A stretch of DNA of 64,000 bases from Arthrobacter oryzae (GCF_003634095.1 NZ_RBIR01000001.1:806001-870000), one strand, 5' to 3'. Shown: positions 25,301-33,971, counted from the first letter of the stretch. Program-made: numbers and translations. The notes: generated by a model from the letters alone, not told the origin.

Positions 25301-26896
25301 TCAATCCAGAAACGCGCCTTCCCCGGCGCCGGATGGTCGAGGATCGGGGATCCGCATCATGCGGAAGGAGAGAAGGAGGCCGGCGAGGCTGGCCAGGATC
25401 GGAATCAGCAAGCCGATCTGGAGTGAGATGGGCCGCGCTTCGGTGTTGATGCGGACAATTTCTTCCTGGATCGGCACCGGCTGAGTGGCGAGGAGTTCAT
25501 AGAGTTGGGTATTGCTGAGCACCTGCGCGTCCTCCTCCAGCACTTGGGCGACCTGCTGCTTTTCCGCGGGTGGGAGGACGGAGCTTGAGTTTGCCATGCT
25601 GGTGAAAATCAAGGAGAGCGACGCGAGCATAATGGCTCCGGCGAAGGCGAGGCCAAACGACAACCCGAAGGACCCTGCCGCTGAGTTCACGCCGGCGGCC
25701 TCGCTGACTCGTTCGTCCGAGATTGGCGACAAGGTGTAGTTGTTCAACTGCGAGACCAGCAGCCCGAGGCCACAACCGGCAATGATCAACGGGATCAGGA
25801 GCCACCAGCCGGAGTCCGCGCGCGGCACAACGGGGAGGACCGCGAGCAAGCCCACCATCAGGAGCATGAAGCCCCACCTGATGATGCCTGCCGGTCGCCG
25901 CGTTCCTGCCCTCTTGCCAGCGAGCAGGGCGATGCCGAACATGCTGAGCGAGAGCGGTGCAATGGACAATCCTGCTTGCATTGCGTTGTATTCGAGGACC
26001 ATTTGAAGGTAGATCGGCAACACGATCATGGTGCCGCCGAGGGCGATCTGTTGGAGCATTTGCTGCGTGGCGCCGAACCGGAAGCCTTTCGACCGGAACA
26101 GTGTCGGGTCGAGCAGCATTGCCTTGTTGAGTCGCTCCCGCCGCTTGAGCCAGTAGTACAGCCCGGCCAGTCCGGCCGCCCCGATGATCAACACGGCTCC
26201 GACGGCCTCGCCGCCCTCCTGCCAGACCAGGATGCCGAGGACAATGCCTCCCATACCAACGACCGAAAGCACCGATCCAACGACGTCGAACTCCCGGGGT
26301 CCGGTATAAGGCACATCGTGAACGAGCTTGATTCCGGAGAGCACGACGGCGATGATGACGGCCTCGAGCAGGAAGGCGACCCGCCAGGAGAGAAAGGTGG
26401 TGATGAAGCCGCCGAGCAGGGGGCCGACGGCGGCGGCGATCGCCGCCGACGCTCCCACGAGGGCATAGACGCGTTTGCGGGCGTCGCCGTCGAAGTTTCC
26501 GTGGATGAGCGACTGCATGGCGGGAAGCAGGAGCGACGCGCCGAGCCCGCCGATCAGGGCCCAGAAGATCAGGATCGGCACGATGCTCTGGGCCAGTGTC
26601 ATCGCCACGGCACCGACCGCATACCCGCACAGGCCCATGACGTAGGCGCGTTTGCGCCCGATCAGGTCGCCCACTTTGCCGCCAATGAGGATGAAGGCCG
26701 CGGACACCAGCGCCTCGATGGCGATCGTCGCCTGAAGGTCGCTGACCGTGCTGTTGATGTCCCTGACCACTGCGGAGATGGAGACGTTCATGATCGACGT
26801 GTCGACGACAAGCACGAACATCGCCATCGCCAACAGCAGGGCCAGCCTTTGGTTGAACGGCACCGGCTGGTCCCCCGAATTACTGGAAGCGGTCAT
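25301..26896 (-). CDS. MFS drug-efflux permease, 14-TM DHA2 type
   Basis: This encodes 531 residues with 14 predicted helices. The loop 2-3 signature GGKVGDLIGRKRAYVMGLCGY and the proton-antiport helix with GPLLGGFITTFLSWRVAFLLEA (motif C/D style) put it in the DHA2 multidrug group with EmrB/QacA-like pumps. A large loop near residues 420-480 is unusual but seen in relatives. It converges on the GAP gene. Upstream lies an inverted-repeat box with a TAGCTT -10-like element on this strand 22 bases further on. Confidence 0.92.
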   Translation of the reverse strand: MTASSNSGDQPVPFNQRLALLLAMAMFVLVVDTSIMNVSISAVVRDINSTVSDLQATIAIEALVSAAFILIGGKVGDLIGRKRAYVMGLCGYAVGAVAMTLAQSIVPILIFWALIGGLGASLLLPAMQSLIHGNFDGDARKRVYALVGASAAIAAAVGPLLGGFITTFLSWRVAFLLEAVIIAVVLSGIKLVHDVPYTGPREFDVVGSVLSVVGMGGIVLGILVWQEGGEAVGAVLIIGAAGLAGLYYWLKRRERLNKAMLLDPTLFRSKGFRFGATQQMLQQIALGGTMIVLPIYLQMVLEYNAMQAGLSIAPLSLSMFGIALLAGKRAGTRRPAGIIRWGFMLLMVGLLAVLPVVPRADSGWWLLIPLIIAGCGLGLLVSQLNNYTLSPISDERVSEAAGVNSAAGSFGLSFGLAFAGAIMLASLSLIFTSMANSSSVLPPAEKQQVAQVLEEDAQVLSNTQLYELLATQPVPIQEEIVRINTEARPISLQIGLLIPILASLAGLLLSFRMMRIPDPRPSGAGEGAFLD

Positions 26897-27229
26897 CGGT
26901 GGCCTTCTCCCCGGTTCGCAGCGTCCGTGAACGTTTCACCACCGGACATGTCGCCTCCTCTGGCGTGGCCGGACAGCATCACGCGCGCGCGTGGTACCGC
27001 CAGATCACATCCCGCCAGAGCCCGCCGTGGTGTGATGCTGATGCAAAGCTAGCCGCCCGGCACCTGGACCGGATCATTCCTGGCGGGTGAGGTTTCAGCC
27101 CGAACAGCCCGTGGAAACCACGCAAGCACGTGATCCGCCCGGAATGGCCTAACGTAGAAGACTGCCCTGGCTTTGTTGCGGGCACATTTGTCCCGTCCCG
27201 CTCAAGAGTCCGATGCCCGGAGGCACCCC
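26897..27229. other. Divergent intergenic region, 333 bp
   Basis: This region separates the leftward MFS pump gene from the rightward LysE exporter gene. It holds one inverted-repeat box (27074-27090), listed separately. Two 9-bp arms, CAGCATCAC (26974-26982) and GTGATGCTG (27032-27040), are 49 bases apart and flank the probable MFS start of transcription. No ORF is convincing. Confidence 0.5.
27074..27090 (-). promoter_or_regulatory. Recurrent inverted-repeat box, copy 4
   Basis: On the plus strand this reads TCATTC-CTGGC-GGGTGA, with one good and one degenerate half-site. On the minus strand a TAGCTT box (27051-27046) follows after exactly 22 bases, matching the geometry at 371 and 31393. 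It would drive the MFS gene with a leader of about 140 bases. Confidence 0.45.
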
Positions 27230-27874
27230 ATGGTCCAACAGCTAACCGCCTTCGTGCTGACCTGCCTGGTGGTAGTCCTCGTGCCTGGACCGGACTTTGC
27301 GCTGGTCCTTCGGAACGCGACGCGCGGCCCTCGATCGGCAGCAACAGCGGCAGCCGGAATCATGGTGGGCAACACGATTCTTGCGCTGCTGGCCGTGCTC
27401 GGTATCACCGCGCTGCTGGGGGCCTCGGAGGTTCTTGGGACCGGGATCAGGATCGCCGGGGCGGCGTACCTGCTTTATCTGGGTGTCCGCGCCCTCGCGG
27501 AGGCGTTCGACAGGAAACCCAAAATACCCAATCAGCCCGCGGCCCGGGCGGCGGGACGCCAACTCGGTGGGCGATCGCCCTTCGTGCAGGGAATGGTGAG
27601 CAACCTGCTCAATCCGAAGGTCGCTGTGTTCTACCTTTCGCTGTTCCCGCAGTTCAATTTTGCCCCGCTACCACCCCTGGCCCAGCACGCCGCGATGGCC
27701 TGCATTTTCCTGCTGATAGCTCTGGCCTGGTACGTGTTGCTGCTATGTGGGCTCAAGAGGGTGACCGGTTTTCTCGCCCGGCCCCGGACCAGCCGGATGA
27801 TCGTTGGGGGTTCAGGCGCGGTCCTGGTCGGCGTTGGTGGCACGATCCTGACGAAGACGCTAATCTCCGCCTAG
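27230..27874 (+). CDS. LysE/RhtB family exporter
   Basis: This encodes 214 residues with six helices. The family N-terminus VLVPGPDFALVLRNATRGPRSA carries the conserved PGP motif, followed by GIMVGNTILALLAVLG. The fourth helix region has GMVSNLLNPKVAVFYLSLFPQF, a hallmark. Members export basic or hydrophobic amino acids; the substrate is not predictable. Start ATG 27230 has GGAGG upstream, so the longer frame from 27173 is rejected. Confidence 0.93.
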   Translation: MVQQLTAFVLTCLVVVLVPGPDFALVLRNATRGPRSAATAAAGIMVGNTILALLAVLGITALLGASEVLGTGIRIAGAAYLLYLGVRALAEAFDRKPKIPNQPAARAAGRQLGGRSPFVQGMVSNLLNPKVAVFYLSLFPQFNFAPLPPLAQHAAMACIFLLIALAWYVLLLCGLKRVTGFLARPRTSRMIVGGSGAVLVGVGGTILTKTLISA

Positions 27875-27909
27875 CCGCGCGGGCACGGGCACGAGCACGA
27901 GCACGAGGG

Positions 27910-27926
27910 TCACCCACAACGGGTGA
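27910..27926. promoter_or_regulatory. Recurrent inverted-repeat box, copy 5, or terminator
   Basis: TCACCC-ACAAC-GGGTGA has perfect half-sites and follows a run of 6-bp GCACGA repeats (about 27886-27905). It lies between two convergent genes, where it could act as a hairpin terminator rather than a regulator site. No promoter lies nearby. Confidence 0.5.
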
Positions 27927-27931
27927 GGGGC

Positions 27932-28618
27932 CTATTGATTCGAACCGGGTTCTGGCGGCCGGTGGTCCGTTGGCCGGCGCACCGGATGCGGGCGGGCGCC
28001 GGGCGGTTCAGGATGCGGTCGCGGGGGCACAGGACGCGGGCCCGGCGGCACGGCGTGCAGGCCCGGCGGCACATGTTTGCGCAGATGAGGTAGCGGGGGC
28101 GGGTGTGCCGGCCCGGCATCCGGGGGGCCGGGCGGCAGGGGGCGGGGCATCTGTCCCGCGGGCCGTGCCCCGGCGACGTCAGGCGGTCTATCGTTTGGCG
28201 TGAGATCGGCAGTCGAGCGTGTCTCCACGGACTCTCCAGCTGCCTCTGGGGCATCGTCACGGCTCGATAAGGCGTCGGATTCCTTGCTGCTTGAGTCGGC
28301 CGCCAGGCCGTAATAGCGGTAGAGCTCCTGCTCCTGCGCTGCCGTGATCACCCCGCGGTTGCTGTCGATCCGGGGCCCGTTCTTGATCTTGTCCTTGCCG
28401 AAGGCCACCCTGATCACGGATTCCGCCAGGCTGGCCCCGGAGAGCGGGGCGAAGGACTCTGACATGCCGAACAGGCCGGTCCGCACGGTGACAAATGCCG
28501 GATCACCGGACTCGCCGTTGGTGAAGATCTGTTCCACGGAGCCGACTTTCTCGCCGTCGGCATCCACAACGATGCCTCCGTTGAGGACTATGTTGTCGAT
28601 GTCCTCCAGGCTGAGCAT
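27932..28618 (-). CDS. PRC-barrel protein with proline-rich tail
   Basis: This encodes 228 residues. The N-terminal PRC-barrel-like domain (about 1-100) reads MLSLEDIDNIVLNGGIVVDADGEKVGSVEQIF, followed by VTVRTGLFGMSESFAPL, a form common in actinobacterial stress proteins. The C-terminal 75 residues are almost pure Pro/Arg/His/Gly with a PPGP-type repeat, probably disordered. Start ATG 28618 has a perfect GGGAGGT site, so 28675 is rejected. Function is unknown; such proteins often accompany stress genes. The tail may have grown by repeat expansion. Confidence 0.85.
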   Translation of the reverse strand: MLSLEDIDNIVLNGGIVVDADGEKVGSVEQIFTNGESGDPAFVTVRTGLFGMSESFAPLSGASLAESVIRVAFGKDKIKNGPRIDSNRGVITAAQEQELYRYYGLAADSSSKESDALSSRDDAPEAAGESVETRSTADLTPNDRPPDVAGARPAGQMPRPLPPGPPDAGPAHPPPLPHLRKHVPPGLHAVPPGPRPVPPRPHPEPPGARPHPVRRPTDHRPPEPGSNQ

Positions 28619-28757
28619 GCAAGCACCTCCCTCGCCGATAGTGCAGCTCCGGATGCCCGGCCGGCCGCACTTCATTTTTGCCTGTTTGTCCGGATTCGGT
28701 AAGAGCCGACGAGGAAACGGGCGTTGACCACGGCCACGGCCGGACTCATGGCTGGCG

Positions 28758-28837
28758 GGGATGATTCACTAACGGGTCAATTTACGTCTGGGTCAATTTC
28801 TATCTGGGACGATTCACGGCTGGGACGATTCACGAGT
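28758..28837. repeat. Five 16-bp tandem repeats at a gene end
   Basis: Units begin GGG and run 28758-28773, 28774-28789, 28790-28805, 28806-28821 and 28822-28837. Two subtypes exist: GGGTCAATTT and GGGACGATTCAC. The stop codon of the leftward transporter gene (28830-28832) is inside the last unit. Confidence 0.88.
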
Positions 28838-30029
28838 GGGATGCCGCCAGTGCCAGTACCGCGGCCAGCACCGTCACTGGTGCGATGATGAGGCCGAACA
28901 GCGCGTACCCCTTCCACGTGATGAGGACATTCATTCGCACGAGCCGCTCGTGCCAGAGCAAGGTTGCCAGCGAGGCCCACGGGGTGATGAGCGGGCCCGC
29001 ATTGACCCCGATCAGCAAGGCAGCCATTCGCTGCGGTGTCTGGGCCAATGGCTCCGCCAGCAGGTAGGCGGGCAAATTGTTCAGCAGATTTGAACCGGCG
29101 GCCCCCGTCGCGGCCAGCCGAAGCAAGTCCGGGAGGCTTTGGCGTTGCCCGGCCAGCCGGCCCAGCAGCACCGGAGCGCCCAGTTGCCGGGCGGTTTCCA
29201 TCACCAGGAAGAGGCCGGAAGCGAACAGCAGCAAGGACCAGGGAACCAGGGAGATCCTCAGGACCCGGGGCCGCCGCAGCGCGAACACCAGCGCCAGCAC
29301 CACGGCGGCAGCCACGGCAGGGATCCAGACCGGCATCCCTGACACCAGAGCCGGAAGCAGCAATGCCAGTACAGAGGCGCTCACCCCGAGTAGGACCCGG
29401 TCCGTCGCCGCGGCGTCCGATCCTCCGCCGGCAGGCTGATCCGGTCTGATCCGCCCCACCGGTATCCGTGAATACCGCTTGCGGAGGTCGCGCCGGAAGA
29501 CGATGCCGATAAACACCAGGGGCACCAGAATGGCTGCGAGCGACGGGGCCCACATCAGGGCCGCAAAGCCGGCCGGGCTGATGCTGCCCAGGCTGTGCTG
29601 GGCCAGGAGGTTGGTCAGATTGGAAATCGGCAGCAGCAGGCTGGCCGTGTTGGCAAGCCACACCGTGGTCAGCGCGAAAGGAAGCGCCGGAAGCCCGGCC
29701 TGCCGGGTCACGCTGACCACCACCGGGGTCAGAAGCACCGCCGTCGTATCCAGGGACAGGAAGATGGTGCTCAGCGTCGCGAACACCGCCAGGAAGAGCC
29801 ACAGGAGAATGCTGCGTCCCCGGCCCCAGTGCCGGAGCCGGCGGGCAGTCCACAGGAAGACCCCGGCCTCGCTGGCCAGTTCCGTCACAATGGTCATCGC
29901 GACGACGAAGAGCAGAATCGGCGCCACCCGGTCGATCAGAGCCGCGAGCTCGTCCAAGGGCAGGGCCCCGGCGGCCACCGCCACGGTCCCGGCAAAAAGT
30001 AGCACCGCTCCAATGATCGCCAGACGCAT
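28830..30029 (-). CDS. SLC13/ArsB-like ion transporter
   Basis: This encodes 399 residues with about 11 hydrophobic helices, in the ion transporter superfamily (ArsB/CitM/SLC13). Hallmarks include TAVLLTPVVVSVTRQ in the first half and NTASLLLPISNLTNLLAQ. The second-half mirror LLNNLPAYLLAEPL and VNAGPLITPWASLATLLW correspond to the NLPA and GxNxGP-type re-entrant loops. Substrates in the family include arsenite, citrate and dicarboxylates. No ars genes are near, so the substrate is open. The gene ends in a 16-bp tandem repeat. Confidence 0.87.
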   Translation of the reverse strand: MRLAIIGAVLLFAGTVAVAAGALPLDELAALIDRVAPILLFVVAMTIVTELASEAGVFLWTARRLRHWGRGRSILLWLFLAVFATLSTIFLSLDTTAVLLTPVVVSVTRQAGLPALPFALTTVWLANTASLLLPISNLTNLLAQHSLGSISPAGFAALMWAPSLAAILVPLVFIGIVFRRDLRKRYSRIPVGRIRPDQPAGGGSDAAATDRVLLGVSASVLALLLPALVSGMPVWIPAVAAAVVLALVFALRRPRVLRISLVPWSLLLFASGLFLVMETARQLGAPVLLGRLAGQRQSLPDLLRLAATGAAGSNLLNNLPAYLLAEPLAQTPQRMAALLIGVNAGPLITPWASLATLLWHERLVRMNVLITWKGYALFGLIIAPVTVLAAVLALAASHS

Positions 30030-30159
30030 GAACGGATTCTATTCCCCGGCATAGGCCGCCAGCGCGGGAAACTCCCCTGGTCGCAAGGGCACGAGTTGTT
30101 GCGGAAACGTCTGGCGGTTCTTCGCGGATCAGATCAGGCGCAGACCTGCCGGTCAGAGC

Positions 30160-31332
30160 TCACGGTTCGGCCGCGGTGTCATCGCTTGCGGCTGGAACAG
30201 GCTGGTCCTTGATGTCCGCTGGCCCTGCCTGCGGCCGGCCCGGACGGTCGACGTCGGGAAGGCGGTCGACGTCGGGAAGGCGGTCGGCGGCGAGGTGGTC
30301 GGCGTCGACGGCGGCGAGGTTACGGATCAGGACAATGAGCCAGGTGAAGATCAGTGACGCGGCGATGAGCTCCACTGCGGTCAGGTTGTAGTAGCCGACG
30401 GGGAACCAGAGCACCGCGGCGACGATGATGGCTGCCAGGAACAGCCAACCAAGCGCGGCGAAGGCCGCCGGGAGGGAAGGGACGAGGGCGCGGATGCGGA
30501 CAGCGAGGGACGCGAACACCACCACCATGCCGGAGGCAACCAGGGTGTGGAGCCCGAAACGATCGTCGACGGGGAACAGGCCGACGCAGGCGAGGAATAC
30601 GCCCATAAGGATGATGCCGCCTTCGAGCAGCCTCACCCGATGACGTGCAGGCGGGGTAGTCGCCGTCGTCGCGAGAGTCATGGTGGCATATCCGGCGAGC
30701 GTGGTGACAACGACGCCGGCGATGATCAGGGTGATGTTGAATGCCGCGCCCGAGACGTCGGAGCTCGTGCCGAGGGCGCTCAGGTTCTCCTGCCACCACT
30801 GAGGGTCCTGTGCAGTGAGCATGCTGGCGAGGACACCGGTGACGAGGAACCCGGCCAGGAGTGCGGCGAGCCGGTAGGCAGTCATGCTGAGCGCCGAGAG
30901 GTACGCGATGTAGACACTGACGGCCCCAGTGGTCCCTACAAGGACTGCGGCTGCCACGGGATACAGGACCGCACCGATGAACGCCTGCTGGAAGATCGAG
31001 AAGAGCGCCAGCCAGCCGACCAGGAAAATACTCCCGTGAGCCAGCGCGAGCGCCGCGATGTCGATGGTATTGCGCGTCCGGCCGCCCCCGTGTCCCTGCG
31101 GTGACACGGCCGGCTGCCGCTGCAGGCACCCGGCCACCACAGCTCCGGCGCCAAGTATGGCCGTGCCGAGCGCGGCAATGTCACCGGCCGAACCGCGCCC
31201 GGACAACGACACGGGTTCCCGTCCGACGAGCAGAAACGCGACGCCGCCGAGGACCACAAAGCCCACGCACCCGATGAAGAGCGCCCGCGACTCCGCCGTG
31301 ACGGCTGTGTGTCCATTCCGGCCTGGCATCAC
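30160..31332 (-). CDS. Multi-spanning membrane protein, DUF998-like
   Basis: This encodes 390 residues with about 10 hydrophobic helices. The central part (DPQWWQENLSALGTSSDVSGAAFNITLIIAGV) resembles DUF998-type membrane proteins, where a periplasmic Trp-rich loop precedes a helix. The tail carries a perfect short repeat, DRLPDV twice, matching a 15-bp DNA duplication near 30250-30280. Function is unknown. The start is uncertain: GTG 31332 or ATG 31329, with only a weak ribosome site. An inverted-repeat box lies about 61 bases upstream. Confidence 0.75.
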   Translation of the reverse strand: MMPGRNGHTAVTAESRALFIGCVGFVVLGGVAFLLVGREPVSLSGRGSAGDIAALGTAILGAGAVVAGCLQRQPAVSPQGHGGGRTRNTIDIAALALAHGSIFLVGWLALFSIFQQAFIGAVLYPVAAAVLVGTTGAVSVYIAYLSALSMTAYRLAALLAGFLVTGVLASMLTAQDPQWWQENLSALGTSSDVSGAAFNITLIIAGVVVTTLAGYATMTLATTATTPPARHRVRLLEGGIILMGVFLACVGLFPVDDRFGLHTLVASGMVVVFASLAVRIRALVPSLPAAFAALGWLFLAAIIVAAVLWFPVGYYNLTAVELIAASLIFTWLIVLIRNLAAVDADHLAADRLPDVDRLPDVDRPGRPQAGPADIKDQPVPAASDDTAAEP

Positions 31333-31392
31333 TCACTTCGATTCGCTGGCTATGTGGTAGACCAACGCTAGGACTACTTGGGCTCGGGGCCG

Positions 31393-31409
31393 TCACCCTG
31401 AAGGGGTGA
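31393..31409 (-). promoter_or_regulatory. Recurrent inverted-repeat box, copy 6
   Basis: TCACCC-TGAAG-GGGTGA has perfect half-sites. On the minus strand a TAGCGT box follows after 22 bases, placing the site near -43 of the membrane-protein gene at 31332. The neighbouring gene upstream is a universal stress protein. Confidence 0.55.
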
Positions 31410-31425
31410 AACCCATATCAGCGGA

Positions 31426-31953
31426 TCACGGGCCTGGGCCGGGAAGGACATGCGGAACGATCAGCACCGGCCTGGCCTGCAGGCGGGTCAGGGAAACACT
31501 GACGGAGCCTTCCAGGAGCCGGGCCATCCTCGCGATCCGCCCGGGCCGCTGGCCGCCGACTATCAGCGCCGCCGCATCCGCGCTTTCGGCCAGGCGGCCC
31601 AGGGCCTGGGCTACTTCTCCGTTCAACACCCGGAAGGACCATGCTCCGCCGGGAGGGCCGAGGATGCCCTCGATGCTGGCCAGCATTTGCCCGGAGGGAA
31701 ATTCGGCGTCGACATTGACGACGGGATCGAGCGAGATGCCCGGCCGCGAACCGGCGGGCTCCCACTCCGTGAGGTAGCTAGCCGGGTCCACGAAGGCGCA
31801 GATCAGGTGCGTGCCCATGATGACGGAGAGCCCCGCGGCGGCCCGGACTAGCCGTTCGTCGAAATCCCAGGGCACGCCGAGAACCAGCGGGCCGTCCGAC
31901 CACACTCCGGCACCGGCCTGGCCGAAATCACCCAACGATTCCACGGGGACCAT
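31426..31953 (-). CDS. Universal stress protein-like protein
   Basis: This encodes up to 175 residues with one Usp-like domain. LVLGVPWDFDERLVRAAAGLSVIMGTHLICAFV forms the first strand-helix. A truncated nucleotide-binding region, AALIVGGQRPGRIARMARLLEGSVSVSLTRLQARPVLIVP, keeps the G-x-R, GS and PVLIVP elements. It is more divergent than the protein at 15335, and ATP binding is uncertain. GTG 31944 may be the true start, because AGGAGG is too close to the ATG at 31953. Confidence 0.8.
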   Translation of the reverse strand: MVPVESLGDFGQAGAGVWSDGPLVLGVPWDFDERLVRAAAGLSVIMGTHLICAFVDPASYLTEWEPAGSRPGISLDPVVNVDAEFPSGQMLASIEGILGPPGGAWSFRVLNGEVAQALGRLAESADAAALIVGGQRPGRIARMARLLEGSVSVSLTRLQARPVLIVPHVLPGPGP

Positions 31954-32116
31954 TCCTCCTGTCCCGCACCCGCTGGCCCGTTATGCCTTGAGGGCTTGCA
32001 GAGAATCCACGCCTTTCATTATGCCCATTCCCCGCCCCGCGGCGAAGGGTAATGGGACGCCGGATCATGCGGTCCGCGGGCGGCCGTCGGTTTCCCGGCC
32101 CGGCCGGACGCGGGAC

Positions 32117-32980
32117 CTAACTCGCGGCCGCGGCCGCGGACCGCAGGGCCTGCAGCAGCGGCGTCGTCGGCCGTCCGATCAGTCCGGAGAGATCGCCCGT
32201 GACGGTGGCCAGCAGACCGGCTTGGGTGTCCGAGTCCAAGGCGGCGAGGAATCCCGCGGTGCCCTGGTCTAGCCCGGCTGACGTCAGGACCTCCACGAGC
32301 TCGGCGGCGGTGACGGGCTGGTAGACAACCTCCCGGCCCGCGATCTCGGTGAGCGCCGTCGCAAGTTCCTTGAAGTCCCAGGCGTAGTCGCCGGAGAGTT
32401 CATAAACGCGGCCCTCGTGCCCGGCGGAGCTGAGCACCACGGCGGCGGCGGCCGCGTAGTCGGCACGCGCGGCACTGGCCACGCGGCCGTCACCCGCAGC
32501 TGCCACGACGGCACCCGTCTGCCGGGCCGTGGCCACGGTCTGGACATAGTTTTCGGTATACCAGCCGTTGCGCAGGATCGTATTTTCCAGTCCCGACGCG
32601 CGGATGAGCTCCTCTGTGGCCTTGTGCTCAGGGGCCAGGATCAGGTCAGTGGTGTCCGCGGCCAGGACACTTGTGTAGGCGATGAAATTGACGCCTGCCG
32701 CCTTGGCCGCGTTGATCACGTTGGCGTGCTGCGCCACGCGGGAGCCCACTTCGCTGCCGGAGATCAAGAGGAGTCTGTCGACGCCCGTGAGCGCGACCTC
32801 CAGCGAGGCGGGATCGGAATAATCCGCGACGCGCACCTGGACACCCCGGGCCCGCAACTCCCCGGCCTTGCCGGCGTCACGCACCACCGCCACCAGCGCG
32901 GCGGGTTCGTGATTTGTGAGCAGTTCGTCGAGGACCAGCCGGCCCAGCTGTCCTGTGGCACCTGTTACTGCAATCGTCAT
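32117..32980 (-). CDS. NmrA/QorB-like NAD(P)H-dependent oxidoreductase
   Basis: This encodes 287 residues with an atypical short-chain dehydrogenase fold. The nucleotide motif GATGQLGRLVLDELL sits at residues 6-20, the basic Arg in VVRDAGKAGEL suggests NADP preference, and AYTSVLAADT is the next family segment. It resembles quinone oxidoreductase QorB (YtfG). Start ATG 32980 has CAGGAG upstream, so 33076 is not used. The neighbouring leftward gene is a dioxygenase, which hints at aromatic or quinone metabolism, but they are 159 bases apart. Confidence 0.9.
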   Translation of the reverse strand: MTIAVTGATGQLGRLVLDELLTNHEPAALVAVVRDAGKAGELRARGVQVRVADYSDPASLEVALTGVDRLLLISGSEVGSRVAQHANVINAAKAAGVNFIAYTSVLAADTTDLILAPEHKATEELIRASGLENTILRNGWYTENYVQTVATARQTGAVVAAAGDGRVASAARADYAAAAAVVLSSAGHEGRVYELSGDYAWDFKELATALTEIAGREVVYQPVTAAELVEVLTSAGLDQGTAGFLAALDSDTQAGLLATVTGDLSGLIGRPTTPLLQALRSAAAAAS

Positions 32981-33138
32981 GCTGCGCTCCTGGAATCCGC
33001 GGTGAAAGTTCATGAAGTTCTTGGCGGGCCGGGGAACCGGCTCCGCGCTGCACAACCGGTCCCGGGCCCGGGGCATTCCGGTGTTACGTTGTGCGACGCC
33101 GGTGGTTGCCCGACGTCAGCCGTGTGCGGCGATTGTGC

Positions 33139-33936
33139 CTAGGTCAACGTCCATGAGCGCTTGGAGAGCCCGAACCAGAACCCGTCGATCGCCGTCTTGG
33201 CCTGGATGTCACCGGAGCCGTAGGCCGCCCCGAGGGCAACATACAGGGGAGCCCAGTGCTCGCTCCGGGGGTGTGCTTCGCGGGCGACCGGGGCCTTATT
33301 CAGGAAGTCCAGGATGGAGTCGACGTCGCCGCGGGCCATGGCTTCCTCGGCCCAGTGGTCAAATTCGCTGGAGGCCGCCGGCGGGGTGGTGTCCGGTCCC
33401 CCGGCCGGGTTGAACCAACGCAGGTTGTGCGTGGTGAACCCTGATCCGACGATCAGCGTGCCCCGGTCGCGAAGCGGTCCGAGGGACTTGCCGAGGTCGA
33501 ACAACCCCTGCGGATCGAGCGTCGGCATCGACATCTGCACCACCGGCACATCGGACGCGGGGTACATCTCTTTGAGCGGAACGTATGCACCGTGGTCCAA
33601 GCCGCGGCTTTCGTCGCGCTCAACGTGATGGCCGTGGCTGGCCACAAGCTTCTCCACTTCGGCGGCGAGTTCAGGAGCCTGCGGGGCGTCATAGGCCACC
33701 TCGTAGTACTTCTGGGGGAAGCCCCAGAAGTCGTAGACCAGGCCCGGATCACGGCCGGTGGCGCTGAGCGTCACCGGGGCGTTCTCCCAGTGGGCAGACA
33801 CCATAAGGATGTCCTTGGGCTTGCCGAACGTGCCGGACCAGGCGTTGAGTTCGCGGGTCCACGTGGAGTCATCGGCCAGCGGCGGGGCACCGTGGCTAAG
33901 GAAGAGCACCGGAGGGCGGTCAGTGGTCTGAGTCAT
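33139..33936 (-). CDS. LigB/DODA-type extradiol dioxygenase (YgiD-like)
   Basis: This encodes 265 residues. The class III ring-cleaving dioxygenase motifs are FLSHGAPPLADD (first metal-ligand His), SAHWENAPVTLSAT (second His), LDHGAYVPLKEMYPASDVPVVQMSM and GSGFTTHNL. These match the YgiD/DODA group, which acts on L-DOPA-like or catechol substrates in vitro. A promoter TTGAAG-N17-TACGAT lies directly upstream, and TACGAT ends 6 bases before ATG 33936, so the message is probably leaderless. A 12-bp palindrome overlaps the -35. Confidence 0.92.
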   Translation of the reverse strand: MTQTTDRPPVLFLSHGAPPLADDSTWTRELNAWSGTFGKPKDILMVSAHWENAPVTLSATGRDPGLVYDFWGFPQKYYEVAYDAPQAPELAAEVEKLVASHGHHVERDESRGLDHGAYVPLKEMYPASDVPVVQMSMPTLDPQGLFDLGKSLGPLRDRGTLIVGSGFTTHNLRWFNPAGGPDTTPPAASSEFDHWAEEAMARGDVDSILDFLNKAPVAREAHPRSEHWAPLYVALGAAYGSGDIQAKTAIDGFWFGLSKRSWTLT

Positions 33937-33942
33937 GGCACC

Positions 33943-33971
33943 ATCGTAACGTATTTTGATTGAAGCTTCAA
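33943..33971 (-). promoter_or_regulatory. Leaderless promoter and palindromic operator of the dioxygenase
   Basis: On the minus strand the -35 TTGAAG (33971-33966), a 17-base spacer and the -10 TACGAT (33948-33943) precede ATG 33936 by 6 bases. The perfect palindrome TTGAAGCTTCAA (33960-33971) covers the -35, as expected for a repressor of MarR type. No such regulator is adjacent. Confidence 0.7.

Noticed and set aside
26974..27040. Two 9-bp arms CAGCATCAC and GTGATGCTG upstream of the MFS gene
   Set aside because: The arms are 49 bases apart, too far for a simple operator, and could be chance.
28758..28837. Regularly spaced repeats that might suggest a CRISPR array
   Set aside because: The units are contiguous 16-bp tandem copies without spacers and overlap a gene end.
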